Below are positions 35,716-44,190 of a DNA stretch of 64,000 bases, piece by piece. Each line of letters starts with the position of its first letter. The first letter of the stretch is position 1. A program made the position numbers and the translations under genes. This DNA comes from Paenibacillus lycopersici (GTDB taxonomy: Bacteria; Bacillota; Bacilli; Paenibacillales; Paenibacillaceae), in the NCBI RefSeq assembly GCF_010119935.1, contig NZ_CP048209.1, positions 3,723,001-3,787,000 of the forward strand. Reading direction: 5' to 3'. The notes below the pieces were generated by a model. The model saw nothing but the letters and a program-made list of their open reading frames with translations. It was not told where the DNA came from and made no database searches.

Positions 35716-37287
35716 TTAGTGCATATCCACTGCGGCCTTGACCGGAGCCGCTCCGGCTTCGCGCTTGGGCATCCGCAGCTTGCCGTAGAAGAAAGCGGAG
35801 ATCAGACCGAGCAGCACAACGATAATGCCGATCACGAACACCGACGTAATGGCGTCGCTTAGAATCGATTGCAGCGCGCCAAGCAGCTTGGCGGGGATCG
35901 TCGCCTTCACTTCCGGCTGCAGCAGCGCCTGCGGATTCGCAAGCTGATTCAGCTGATCTGCCGGGATGTCCGCGAAGTCGCTGCGAATGTCGGCGATGCC
36001 GTCGGTCATCCGGCTTGACATGATGACGCCCATGATCGCGACGCCGACCGTGCCGCCGATGGACCGCGTGAACTGCGTCGTCGACGTGGCGACGCCGCGC
36101 AATTCATGGCCGACCGCGCTTTGCGCGGCGATGGTCAGCACGGGCATCAAGGCGCCCATGCCGAGACCGACGACGATCATGTACAGCACCAGCTCGAAGC
36201 TGCTCGTGCCGGTGCCCATTTGCGACATGAGCAGATAGCCGACCGTCATGATCGCCATCGACGTCATAACGATCGAGCGGTAGCTGAATTTCGTAATGAG
36301 ACGGCCGCCGATGATGCTCGACAGAATGAGCGACAGCATGAGCGGCGTCAGGATGTAGCCGGAGTGCGATGCCGACGTGCCGATGACCGCTTGCGAGAAT
36401 AGCGGAATGTACGTGATGGCGCCGAACATCCCCATCCCCATCAGGAAGCCGACGATGCTCGATACCGAGATGGAGCGGTTCGCGAACAGCTTCAGCGGAA
36501 TGATCGGTTCCTTCACCTTGGATTCGATCCACAGGAACAACAGAATGAGCACCAGCGCGGCGCCGAACAGGCCGAGAATTTGCGGCGAGCCCCATGCGTA
36601 ATGCTTCATGCCGCCGTCGGACGAACCGCTGCCGCCCATCTCGATCGCGAGCAGGAACGCGACGATCGCGCCGGTAAGCGTCGATGCGCCGCCCCAGTCG
36701 ATCGATTTCTTCTCCGTGCCTTTGGATTCTTTGAGCGCAATCGAGAGAATGATCGCCGCGAAAATGCCGAACGGCAGGTTAATGTAGAAAATCCACTGCC
36801 ATGCCATATGGTCGACGATGAAGCCGCCGACGGCCGGGCCGATAACGCTGGATAAGCCGAAAACCGCGCCGAAAATACCTTGCATCTTGCCCCGGCGGTC
36901 CGGCGGGAAAATATCGCCGATAATCGTCATCGCGATCGGCATCAGCGCTCCTGCGCCGATCCCCTGGATCGCCCGGAAAATGATCAGCTGCGTCATGTCA
37001 TGGGACAGGCCGCAAAGCGCGGAGCCGATGAGGAACAGCCCCATCCCGATCAAATAAACGAGCCGTCTGCCGAACAAATCCGCCAGCTTGCCGAAGATCG
37101 GCACGGCCGTCGTCGATGTCAGCATATAAATCGTAAATACCCAGCTGTACAAGCTGAAACCGTTCAATTCCGCAATTACATGCGGCATGGCCGTCGAGAC
37201 GATCGTCTGGTCGAGCGATCCGAGCAGCAAGCCGAGCATGAGTCCGGTCACGATCCAGCGGATTTGCCTAGGACTAATGTTTGTCAT
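35716..37287 (-). CDS. DHA2-family (14-TM) drug:H+ antiporter
   Basis: A 523-residue major facilitator of the EmrB/QacA type. Motif A is GKLADLFGRRLVYLIG near residue 68, motif B RAIQGIGAGALMP near 105, and motif C GPAVGGFIVDH near 150. Fourteen hydrophobic segments are visible, with a C-terminal cytoplasmic tail. It probably exports drugs or metabolites. The ATG at 37287 overlaps the MarR stop as ATGA, so translation is coupled and expression is under that repressor. Confidence 0.93.
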   Translation of the reverse strand: MTNISPRQIRWIVTGLMLGLLLGSLDQTIVSTAMPHVIAELNGFSLYSWVFTIYMLTSTTAVPIFGKLADLFGRRLVYLIGMGLFLIGSALCGLSHDMTQLIIFRAIQGIGAGALMPIAMTIIGDIFPPDRRGKMQGIFGAVFGLSSVIGPAVGGFIVDHMAWQWIFYINLPFGIFAAIILSIALKESKGTEKKSIDWGGASTLTGAIVAFLLAIEMGGSGSSDGGMKHYAWGSPQILGLFGAALVLILLFLWIESKVKEPIIPLKLFANRSISVSSIVGFLMGMGMFGAITYIPLFSQAVIGTSASHSGYILTPLMLSLILSSIIGGRLITKFSYRSIVMTSMAIMTVGYLLMSQMGTGTSSFELVLYMIVVGLGMGALMPVLTIAAQSAVGHELRGVATSTTQFTRSIGGTVGVAIMGVIMSSRMTDGIADIRSDFADIPADQLNQLANPQALLQPEVKATIPAKLLGALQSILSDAITSVFVIGIIVVLLGLISAFFYGKLRMPKREAGAAPVKAAVDMH

Positions 37288-37754
37288 CGTTCCACTTCCT
37301 TGTTCTGTTGGTCTTGGTTATCGTCAAGCATGCGATACAACAGCGTGAACGCATTCAAGACGATATCGATCTGCGAATCGTCCAGCCGTCCGACAATGCT
37401 TGTAAACCATTCGCGCCGCTGCTTCCACGTCTGTTCGACCGTGTCCTTGCCCTGCGCGGTCAAGCTGAGCTTCACGACCCGGCGGTCTTCTTCCTGGCGG
37501 GTTCGTTCGACCAAGCCGAGCGTGACGAGCTTATCGGTCAGCCCGGTAGCCGCGCCCGAGGTGATGCCGAGCATTCGGGCGGCGTCGTTGACTTTGCACG
37601 TTCCGACCCGATACATATGCATCAGGACGAAAATGTGGCCGTTCGCCAAATTGAACGGGTTCTCCAATGTTTTCATCCGGTTCTTCGCCCGCTGGAACCA
37701 CCGTTCCATGAGCAGCTGCAGCTCTGCAAGCTTGGCTTCTTTGCCGTCCGACAC
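37284..37754 (-). CDS. MarR-family transcriptional regulator
   Basis: A 156-residue winged-helix regulator. The DNA-reading helix region is VNDAARMLGITSGAATGLTDKL and the wing is RTRQEEDRRVVKLSLTAQG. A GTG at 37754 is preferred as start since GAGG lies 6 nt upstream; the ATG at 37766 abuts its only possible ribosome site. It is followed by an overlapping DHA2 exporter, and a perfect palindrome lies 65 bp upstream, so it most likely represses its own operon and is released by an exported compound. Confidence 0.9.
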   Translation of the reverse strand: MSDGKEAKLAELQLLMERWFQRAKNRMKTLENPFNLANGHIFVLMHMYRVGTCKVNDAARMLGITSGAATGLTDKLVTLGLVERTRQEEDRRVVKLSLTAQGKDTVEQTWKQRREWFTSIVGRLDDSQIDIVLNAFTLLYRMLDDNQDQQNKEVER

Positions 37755-37818
37755 AGCGATCCTCATCCCTTTCCGATCGGATCATCCGCGAATGATGCCG
37801 AATACCTTTCTTCTTAAA

Positions 37819-37837
37819 TATCTTACTGAGTAAGATA
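37819..37837. promoter_or_regulatory. Perfect palindrome, probable MarR operator
   Basis: TATCTTACTGAGTAAGATA is a perfect 9-bp inverted repeat around one central base, lying 65 bp before the marR start. Size and symmetry match MarR sites. The 290 bp from here to the recombinase hold only the recombinase terminator. Confidence 0.75.
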
Positions 37838-38017
37838 GTTGACTTTTAAGAATTTAACCTATTATTTACAATACGTCAATACTTTTGTGAAAATAATATG
37901 TTAATGCCGTTAAATGATGCAGCGGCCGCCCGCCTATCCGATCGTCTGCGGTCCCGCGAGCCTCCTTCATTACGATCCTGCCTTGATGATACGTCACCTT
38001 GATGTCACGCCAACGCC

Positions 38018-38050
38018 AAAAAAGCCGGCGGTCCATTTGACCGCCGGCCT
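38018..38050 (-). terminator. Terminator of the tyrosine recombinase gene
   Basis: GCCGGCGGTC (38024-38033) and GACCGCCGGC (38039-38048) form a 10-bp stem; on the minus strand it is followed by six T. Confidence 0.88.
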
Positions 38051-38129
38051 TGCTTTCCATGCCTCTCGTTCTATGTAGTCCCCTCGTTCCATGCCGGCCT
38101 TCGTTTAGCGGCTTTACGCTTGCCGCGGC

Positions 38130-39053
38130 TCAGCCGATGGCATGCAGCGGAATGTTGATCGTCGACATCGCCTGCTTCTTCTGCTGATCGTTGACATGCG
38201 TATAGATCATCGTCGTCTCGATGGATGCATGGCCCATCAATTCCTTCACGACCCGAATGTCGACGCCGTTGCGCAGCAGCATCGTCGCGAACGTATGCCG
38301 AAGCTTATGGCAGGACAGCTTCATGTCGGCAAGCTTCGGATACTGCCGCTTGAACGCCTCGAACGTTTGCCCGGCGATCTTCTGGATTTGGCGGATGGAC
38401 AGCCGTTTCCCCTTCTGCGAGACGAAGAACGCGTCCTCCTTCTCCCGGTACGGTTCGATCCGCTCCCGTTCGACCTCCGTCAGCATCGCCGCCAGCGCCT
38501 CGGGCACGGGAATCTCGTTCCACTTGCGCCCTTTTCCGAATACCTCGATCGTTCCCTTCGCCTTCTTGTAATCGCTGCGGTTTAACCGATGCACTTCGCC
38601 GACGCGCAGCCCGCAATAACTCATCAAGAGGAAAATCGCCAAATTGCGGTTCCGGTAACGGCCATCGATGAACGCCAAGCTCAAGGCAAGCTCTTCTTCT
38701 TCGAGATAGACGGGCTTCTTGTTCTTCTCCGTCTTCGATTTCTTCACTTCCATCGCCGGATTGCGGGCGGTCATCTCGAAATCGATCAACGCCGCATAGA
38801 ACGAGCGGATCGCGGACAATGTCCGGTTGCGCGTACGGTCGCCCGTCGCTTGCTGCTTGGAGACGAGGAACGAGATGACATGCATTTTCCCCGCCTGCTC
38901 CACGGCAAGCTCGTCCAGCGAATGCAGGTACGCGTACACCTCCCGCATGTATTCCTTCTGCGTCGTATCGGTGTACCCGGCTTGCTTCATCCAGATTCGA
39001 AAAGCGCGCGTCTGCGCCCCGTATACTTCATCCAGCTCGTGATGGTTCGGCAT
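38130..39053 (-). CDS. Tyrosine site-specific recombinase (XerC/D-like)
   Basis: A 307-residue recombinase. The N-terminal SAM-like core-binding domain (about 12-105) is followed by the catalytic domain with Arg I in [12 protein letters not shown] near 168, the Lys region [13 protein letters not shown] near 195, H-x-x-R in [13 protein letters not shown] near 252, GHASIETT near 278, and the Tyr nucleophile in MIYTHV near 287. The full catalytic set is present. The start follows GAGGTG. No phage or integron genes adjoin it, so it may be a chromosomal resolvase or a stand-alone integrase. Confidence 0.9.
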   Translation of the reverse strand: MPNHHELDEVYGAQTRAFRIWMKQAGYTDTTQKEYMREVYAYLHSLDELAVEQAGKMHVISFLVSKQQATGDRTRNRTLSAIRSFYAALIDFEMTARNPAMEVKKSKTEKNKKPVYLEEEELALSLAFIDGRYRNRNLAIFLLMSYCGLRVGEVHRLNRSDYKKAKGTIEVFGKGRKWNEIPVPEALAAMLTEVERERIEPYREKEDAFFVSQKGKRLSIRQIQKIAGQTFEAFKRQYPKLADMKLSCHKLRHTFATMLLRNGVDIRVVKELMGHASIETTMIYTHVNDQQKKQAMSTINIPLHAIG

Positions 39054-39132
39054 CCCATAAACACCTCGCGTTTTTGCTCGAATTAGGCAAAGCTAGGATC
39101 AAATAATGTCCGATTAGGCGGCTTACATTTGA

Positions 39133-39162
39133 AAGTGCGCAAAACACTGATTTTGCGCACTT
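39133..39162. repeat. Perfect 12-bp inverted repeat upstream of the recombinase
   Basis: AAGTGCGCAAAA (39133-39144) and TTTTGCGCACTT (39151-39162) with a 6-nt centre, 80 bp before the recombinase start. It may be a recombinase-binding site, an operator, or a terminator. TATTATAGCAT follows on the plus strand. Confidence 0.75.
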
Positions 39163-39271
39163 ATTATAGCATAGAATAGAAGCGTTGGTTAGACGCTTCT
39201 TCAGGCTGTTGTCGAGAAAGTACTCGGTTCTTCGAATTTGCCCATGCCGGCTGGATCGTCTTCATGGGCAA

Positions 39272-39310
39272 CGGACACAGAATCCGTTACTGGATTGAAA
39301 TCGGTAGGTT
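39272..39310. repeat. Half copy of the palindromic element (A1 box and linker)
   Basis: CGGACACAGAATCCGTTA at 39272-39289, followed by a TG-x-x-TGAAATCGG linker as after A1 in copy 1. No B boxes are nearby. The remaining bases of the 323-bp gap up to 39376 show nothing else I can name. Confidence 0.7.
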
Positions 39311-39376
39311 TGGGTTCGCGAATGGAAGTGTTTACGCCGTCCGTACGATCCTGCCGCCGCTTGCCGCTCTATGATG

Positions 39377-40486
39377 TCATTTCACTTTCATAAGTAAGGA
39401 TGGATTAACGTCATTCTTGCTGCTCCGCCCGGATATCGCCAGCTGCAGTTCAGTCTCTGCGATCAGATGCTTGATCACTTCCTCTACCTCCGATTTTCCC
39501 GCGACGGCGAGAGCGTATGCGTACGGGCGGCCGATGAGCACGGCAGCGGCGCCAAGCGCGATCGCTTTTAGAATATCCGCCCCCCTGCGAATGCCGCCAT
39601 CCATGATAATCGGGATTTTCCCTTGTATCGATTCAACGATGGCAGGCAAGGCTTCCAACGTCGCTACGGCGCCGTCGAGCTGCCGGCCGCCGTGATTCGA
39701 AACGATAATACCGTCGACGCCATGCTCCATAGCCAATAACGCATCGTCCGGATGGGTAGTTCCCTTGATGAGCAGAGGCAGACGGGTTTGTTCACGAATG
39801 AAAGCAAGCTCCTTCCACGTAAAACAGGTGTTGTTGCCTTCCTCCAGCGCTTTCAATGCGGCTTCTTTCACGTTGTTATGAGGCGCTTCCCTCAACTTCG
39901 AGCAAAAGACGGGATCGGTAAAATAAATCCCCATGCCTTGTCCGGTCAGAAACGGTAAGTAGGCGTTCTGCAGATCGGTCTCGCGCCAGCCGAGGATGGT
40001 CGAATCGACCGTGACGACGATGGCCTTGAATCCGGAATCCTCCGCGCGTTTCAGAAAGCTTTTGGTAAGCTCTTGGTCTTTCGGAGGATAGAGCTGGAAC
40101 CATCTGATCCCATCTCCCATCGCTTCGGCCACCTTCTCCATCGGAACGCTGGAGACATTGCTGAGGATATAAGGAACGCCCAGCTTTGCCGCGGCTCTGG
40201 CGGGGCCCAGTTCGCCGTCGGGATGAAGAATCGTATTGACCCCGATCGGCGCCAGCAGGAACGGAACCGGGAAGCGGGTTCCGAAAATCGATACCGATAG
40301 GTCGCGTTTCGTAATATCGCAGCAAACCCTTGGCCGGATCCGGTAATGTTGAAAAGCTTCTATATTGCCGCGATGCGTATCCCCTGCTCCTGCCGCCCCA
40401 CAGACGTAACCGAACGGACCGGCGGCGAGCACGTTCTTGGCCCGATTCTCCCCAAAGGAGTATGTACATCTCTGGAAAATTGACAA
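39377..40486 (-). CDS. FMN-dependent alpha-hydroxy acid oxidase (lactate 2-monooxygenase-like), 5' end uncertain
   Basis: About 369 residues of the glycolate/lactate oxidase family. Visible: FGTRFPVPFLLAPIGV near 68, WFQLYPPKDQE near 128, the substrate Arg/His region SNHGGRQLDGAV near 263, and the FMN phosphate site PIIMDGGIRRGADILKA near 290. The family normally has about 40 more residues in front of the FGYV-x-GAAG element. Here the frame is closed by a TGA immediately before a TTG at 40486, which has no ribosome site. The gene may start at an internal GTG, or be a 5'-truncated or frameshifted gene. Base composition seems less GC-rich than its neighbours. Confidence 0.75.
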   Translation of the reverse strand: MSIFQRCTYSFGENRAKNVLAAGPFGYVCGAAGAGDTHRGNIEAFQHYRIRPRVCCDITKRDLSVSIFGTRFPVPFLLAPIGVNTILHPDGELGPARAAAKLGVPYILSNVSSVPMEKVAEAMGDGIRWFQLYPPKDQELTKSFLKRAEDSGFKAIVVTVDSTILGWRETDLQNAYLPFLTGQGMGIYFTDPVFCSKLREAPHNNVKEAALKALEEGNNTCFTWKELAFIREQTRLPLLIKGTTHPDDALLAMEHGVDGIIVSNHGGRQLDGAVATLEALPAIVESIQGKIPIIMDGGIRRGADILKAIALGAAAVLIGRPYAYALAVAGKSEVEEVIKHLIAETELQLAISGRSSKNDVNPSLLMKVK

Positions 40487-40658
40487 TCCATGTCAATCCA
40501 TAGCATGCGCCGAACAGTTCTTCTACTCGGCATAGCGCCATCCTTACGAATAAATCCATATATGGCAGCAAACAATACAGGCAGGTTTGCCATGCCGTTA
40601 TTTGCGTTTACATACCAGCATCTTGCAAGCAATTGCGATGAGCTCGCGGAGGGATCAA

Positions 40659-41249
40659 ATGAATCCGAATTTTATCTGGGAAGCAGTGACCGTCTTATTG
40701 ATCGGATACTGCCTGCAACGAATCATCGGCAAAAAAACGGCGGGCGAAATGACCGGCCTTGAGATCATTACCCTTTTATCCATGGCCTCTATGATCGGGC
40801 ACGCCGTTCGGGGAGACGGCTTGTTGAGGACAATCATTACGCTGTGTATTTTCGTAACGCTCTTATTAACGATTCAGTTTCTTGCCATCAAGTTCAATCG
40901 GATCGAGAAGTGGGTCATGGGCGAAGCGACGCTAGTGATCAAGAATGGGCAAATTCTTACGGCAAACCTTAAGAAGCTGCGCATGTCCGTTGACCAATTA
41001 GAAGCAAAATTGAGGGAAAAGGGAATTATTTCTTTCACGGATATCAAAACGGCTACCATCGAAATGAGCGGGGAAATCGGCTATGAGCTGATGAATCATG
41101 CAAAACCGGTAACGCTCGGAGACTTGGACAAAATCGTAGCTCAGCTGCTTCAGCAACAACAGCCTCAGCAGCCGAAACAAAAGGATAACCTCTTCGACGA
41201 AGTCGTACGAGACGGCCATCACAAATACATTCCATCGGAACTCGTTTGA
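40659..41249 (+). CDS. DUF421 (YetF-like) membrane protein
   Basis: A 196-residue protein. Two or three N-terminal membrane segments (about 5-80) precede the cytoplasmic DUF421 domain with VIKNGQILTANLKKLRMSVDQLEAKLREKG, here named by its ends VIKNGQIL and KLREKG, which is diagnostic. The tail is Gln-rich (LLQQQQPQQPKQ). Some homologues are spore-germination or stress related, but the function is not known. ATG at 40659 follows GGAGGGATCAA. Confidence 0.85.
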   Translation: MNPNFIWEAVTVLLIGYCLQRIIGKKTAGEMTGLEIITLLSMASMIGHAVRGDGLLRTIITLCIFVTLLLTIQFLAIKFNRIEKWVMGEATLVIKNGQILTANLKKLRMSVDQLEAKLREKGIISFTDIKTATIEMSGEIGYELMNHAKPVTLGDLDKIVAQLLQQQQPQQPKQKDNLFDEVVRDGHHKYIPSELV

Positions 41250-41267
41250 ACAATCCGGCAACCGGTT

Positions 41268-42278
41268 CTAGCAGCGGATTGCATCCGGATGCTTCAGCAG
41301 CAGCTCCCCAAGCCGCAGAAAATGCAGCTTCCCGCGCAGCTCCCCGCCCGTATCGTTCATTAAACCGGCAATGACAATCTGATAGAGCGGCACGGCGGCC
41401 GTATAGGGAAGAAGCGCTTTGCGCTCCGAGGCCGTTAATGTCGTCCGCGCCGCCTCTTCATATCGACTGATTAGCTCTCCGATCAGCGTCCACGCATCGG
41501 ATTCCGGCTCTTTGTGTCCGCCCAGCGCAAGCAGCATGAACGCGATGGCATAAGCCACATCATGAATGCGAGGACGGTAAGCGGCAAATCCGAAATCGAA
41601 GTAGACGTCCCTCCCGTCCGTTCCCTTGCACACATTCGACAAGCGAACGTCGCCGTGAACGAGCTGCACCGGCAGCTCCGGCGCATAGACCCACTGCCTG
41701 TTAAGCGCCTGAAGTTGATCGCGGAGGCGGCGAACAATGACCAGGGCGTCCGCATCATCGCGGACTTTGGACTCGGCCGTCGCGAGCCAGCGCCGCAACG
41801 TGGACGGCGCGGCGTAGGTCGAGACGACAGGGCGCGGAACGGGATGTTCGAACCTTTCCAATGCAAGGTGCAGAACGCCCATCGCTTCGAACATCCACAA
41901 GTAAGCATCCGCCGTCGGCGCAAGCCGTTCATGCGGCAGGTAGGTCTCCAGCTCGGCCCATCGATTCCTGAAACGAAACATGGATTGGTTGTTTCGATAC
42001 AACGGCTCGGTCGTTACAAGCCCCTGCGCCGCGCAATGACTTCGAATTCGTTGAACCGCGGACAACCGTTGGCGGCTCACGAAAGCTTGATGGATGCGCA
42101 GCACGAGATTGTCGGGTTCGATCTTCACGTTCAAACTCATCGTTCCGCCAAGGTCGACGGCCGAAGCGCCGGGCGAGATTCGCTGCGCCAGTCGGTCGAC
42201 ATCCGCATCTTGCAGCGTTAATCGCCCGGGATCCGCAGGATCGTCGATCCACCATTTATTCAAGTTTGCTTGCTGCAT
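41268..42278 (-). CDS. Aminoglycoside phosphotransferase (APH)-fold kinase
   Basis: A 336-residue APH/choline-kinase-fold protein. The catalytic loop is LVHGDVRLSN near residue 217 (Asp base) and the Mg-binding DFGFA near 238. The N-lobe is degenerate, without a clear Gly-rich loop. The ATG at 42278 is preceded by GGAGGAGG. It is probably a small-molecule kinase (homoserine, choline or sugar) rather than a resistance gene. It ends 18 bp from the convergent DUF421 gene and follows the ABC exporters by 43 bp. Confidence 0.85.
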   Translation of the reverse strand: MQQANLNKWWIDDPADPGRLTLQDADVDRLAQRISPGASAVDLGGTMSLNVKIEPDNLVLRIHQAFVSRQRLSAVQRIRSHCAAQGLVTTEPLYRNNQSMFRFRNRWAELETYLPHERLAPTADAYLWMFEAMGVLHLALERFEHPVPRPVVSTYAAPSTLRRWLATAESKVRDDADALVIVRRLRDQLQALNRQWVYAPELPVQLVHGDVRLSNVCKGTDGRDVYFDFGFAAYRPRIHDVAYAIAFMLLALGGHKEPESDAWTLIGELISRYEEAARTTLTASERKALLPYTAAVPLYQIVIAGLMNDTGGELRGKLHFLRLGELLLKHPDAIRC

Positions 42279-42321
42279 GCCATGACCTCCTCCTTGTTGA
42301 ATGCGCCTGCGCCGTCCATCA

Positions 42322-44190
42322 TCAGTCCACGTAATACTGCGCCTGCGCGTTCCACAGCTCGTGATACTTCCCGTCCGCATCGGCCACAAGCGCCTCGTGA
42401 CTGCCTCTTTGCACCAAAGCGCCTTCATGGAAGACGGCGATATTATCGCAGAACCGGCAGCTCGAGAGACGGTGCGAAATGTAGATCGCGGTCTTGCCGC
42501 CGACGATTTCGTTGAACTTCGAATAGATCTCGAACTCGGCGACCGGATCGAGCGCGGCCGTCGGCTCGTCGAGAATAATGAACGGCGCGTCCTTGTAGAG
42601 CGCGCGGGCAAGCGCGAGCTTCTGTTCCTCGCCGCCGGACAGTTCGATGCCCCGTTCTTCGAAATCCTTGTAGAGATACGTCTCCGTACCGTCAGGCAGT
42701 TGACCGTATCGTTCGCCGAAGCCGGCTTCCGTCACGGCAGCTTCGACGCTGGCCTTGTCGTAATCGACCGTGGCCGCAACGTTCTGGCCAAGGCCAAACG
42801 AGAACAGCTTGAAATCCTGGAATACGACCGAGAATATCGACATGTATTCGGCATACTGGTATTTCGTAATATTAATGCCATTAAGCAAAATGTCCCCTTC
42901 CGTCGGATCATACAGCCGGCACAGCAGCTTGATGAACGTCGTCTTGCCGCTGCCGTTCATGCCGACGACGGCCAGCCGCTCTCCGACACGGAACTTCAAG
43001 GACAAATTGCGCAGCGAGTATTCCTCCGAACCGGGATACTTGAACGACACGTTCCGGAACTCGATCTCGTACTCGTTGTCGCCGTCCAGGCACATCGCGC
43101 GCTTCTCTACCGGCAGCGTGCCCTGATACATCTGCGAGGGAAGCGCGAGATAATCGAAGTAAACCTTCAGATTGGCGTTATTCTCGCGAAGAAGCGCCAG
43201 CTGACTCATGAAATTGGTGAACGCGCCGGTAAATTCGTTGATGCTTCCGACGTATCGCACGATTGCGCCGACGCTGATCATGCCCGCAAGCGCCTTCAAG
43301 CCGACGAACAGATAGATCAGCGTCGAGATGAGCACCGTGGAGATCGTCGTCATCGTCGCGTACTTCACTTCATTGCGCGCCATCTTGTTCAGCGTAACGC
43401 CCGCGTTGTCGAACATCGTCCGCGCTTCGCTGGCAATCAACTTCTGCTGATTGTAGATTCGAATATCCTTGCCTGCATGATAGGCGTTTAAATAATTGGT
43501 CATATAATAACCGAACAGACGATTGATCTGAATGGTTTCGCTCAAGATTCTAAGGAATTTTTGGGACGTAGTGGCATTCGCGTACATGCCCAGCATCACG
43601 TTGGCCAAGATGCCTAGGCCTAGCAGAATCGCAAAGTACGGCGACCCTACCCATCGGTAGATGCCCGTCATGTCCGAATGACCATGCGTCGCAAACAACG
43701 ATAACGTCAGCGAGACCGAGAACACGATACCGAACAGATATTTCGTCATATCCTGGAAGGAATGGATCAACCGCCATATACCGCCGTCGTTTAAATTACG
43801 TACTTCGTCCATCTTCTGCCGCAGCCGATGCGTCTCCGGATCTTCGATGCTCGCATAATCCATTTCAATGATTTTCAGGCTCAGCGCCATTTCGTAGTGG
43901 TAATTGAGTTCCAATCGCATCGTGTTGTATCGGCTCGTCATATAACGAATGACTAGCGACGATCCTGCCTGCGACAGAACCGTGATGACCAACAGCGTAA
44001 TCAGCTGCCGGAAGGTTTCTCCCTCGGCGATGCCGTCTATGATCAGCGCCGACATGTAAATCGCGATGAACGGCGCGAACGCCTCGCATATCGCGCGGCA
44101 CACGATCAGCGTCAGCAGCCATGGCCGCAGGCGGCGTACCTCGATCAGTCCTTTGCCGATATAGGCGATGTCCGCGATCCAGCTTCTCAT
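42322..44190 (-). CDS. ABC exporter half-transporter (TMD-NBD), second of a pair
   Basis: A 622-residue fused exporter. Six membrane helices (about 1-340) precede the ATPase domain: Walker A VVGMNGSGKTTFIKLL near 405, Q-loop VVFQDFKLFS, signature LSGGEEQKLALARAL near 520, Walker B FIILDEPTAALDP near 545 and the H-loop ISHR. It overlaps the preceding half-transporter by 4 bp (ATGA), so the two are translated together and probably form a heterodimer. Substrate is unknown; the nearby GHKL/LytTR pair suggests a peptide. Confidence 0.92.
   Translation of the reverse strand: MRSWIADIAYIGKGLIEVRRLRPWLLTLIVCRAICEAFAPFIAIYMSALIIDGIAEGETFRQLITLLVITVLSQAGSSLVIRYMTSRYNTMRLELNYHYEMALSLKIIEMDYASIEDPETHRLRQKMDEVRNLNDGGIWRLIHSFQDMTKYLFGIVFSVSLTLSLFATHGHSDMTGIYRWVGSPYFAILLGLGILANVMLGMYANATTSQKFLRILSETIQINRLFGYYMTNYLNAYHAGKDIRIYNQQKLIASEARTMFDNAGVTLNKMARNEVKYATMTTISTVLISTLIYLFVGLKALAGMISVGAIVRYVGSINEFTGAFTNFMSQLALLRENNANLKVYFDYLALPSQMYQGTLPVEKRAMCLDGDNEYEIEFRNVSFKYPGSEEYSLRNLSLKFRVGERLAVVGMNGSGKTTFIKLLCRLYDPTEGDILLNGINITKYQYAEYMSIFSVVFQDFKLFSFGLGQNVAATVDYDKASVEAAVTEAGFGERYGQLPDGTETYLYKDFEERGIELSGGEEQKLALARALYKDAPFIILDEPTAALDPVAEFEIYSKFNEIVGGKTAIYISHRLSSCRFCDNIAVFHEGALVQRGSHEALVADADGKYHELWNAQAQYYVD

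Noticed and set aside
38130..41260. Integrated phage or integron
   Set aside because: Only the recombinase is suggestive; there are no phage structural genes, no attC-like cassettes and no flanking direct repeats I could find.
41268..42278. Aminoglycoside resistance kinase
   Set aside because: Only the general APH fold motifs are present; the N-lobe is degenerate, so no resistance is claimed.
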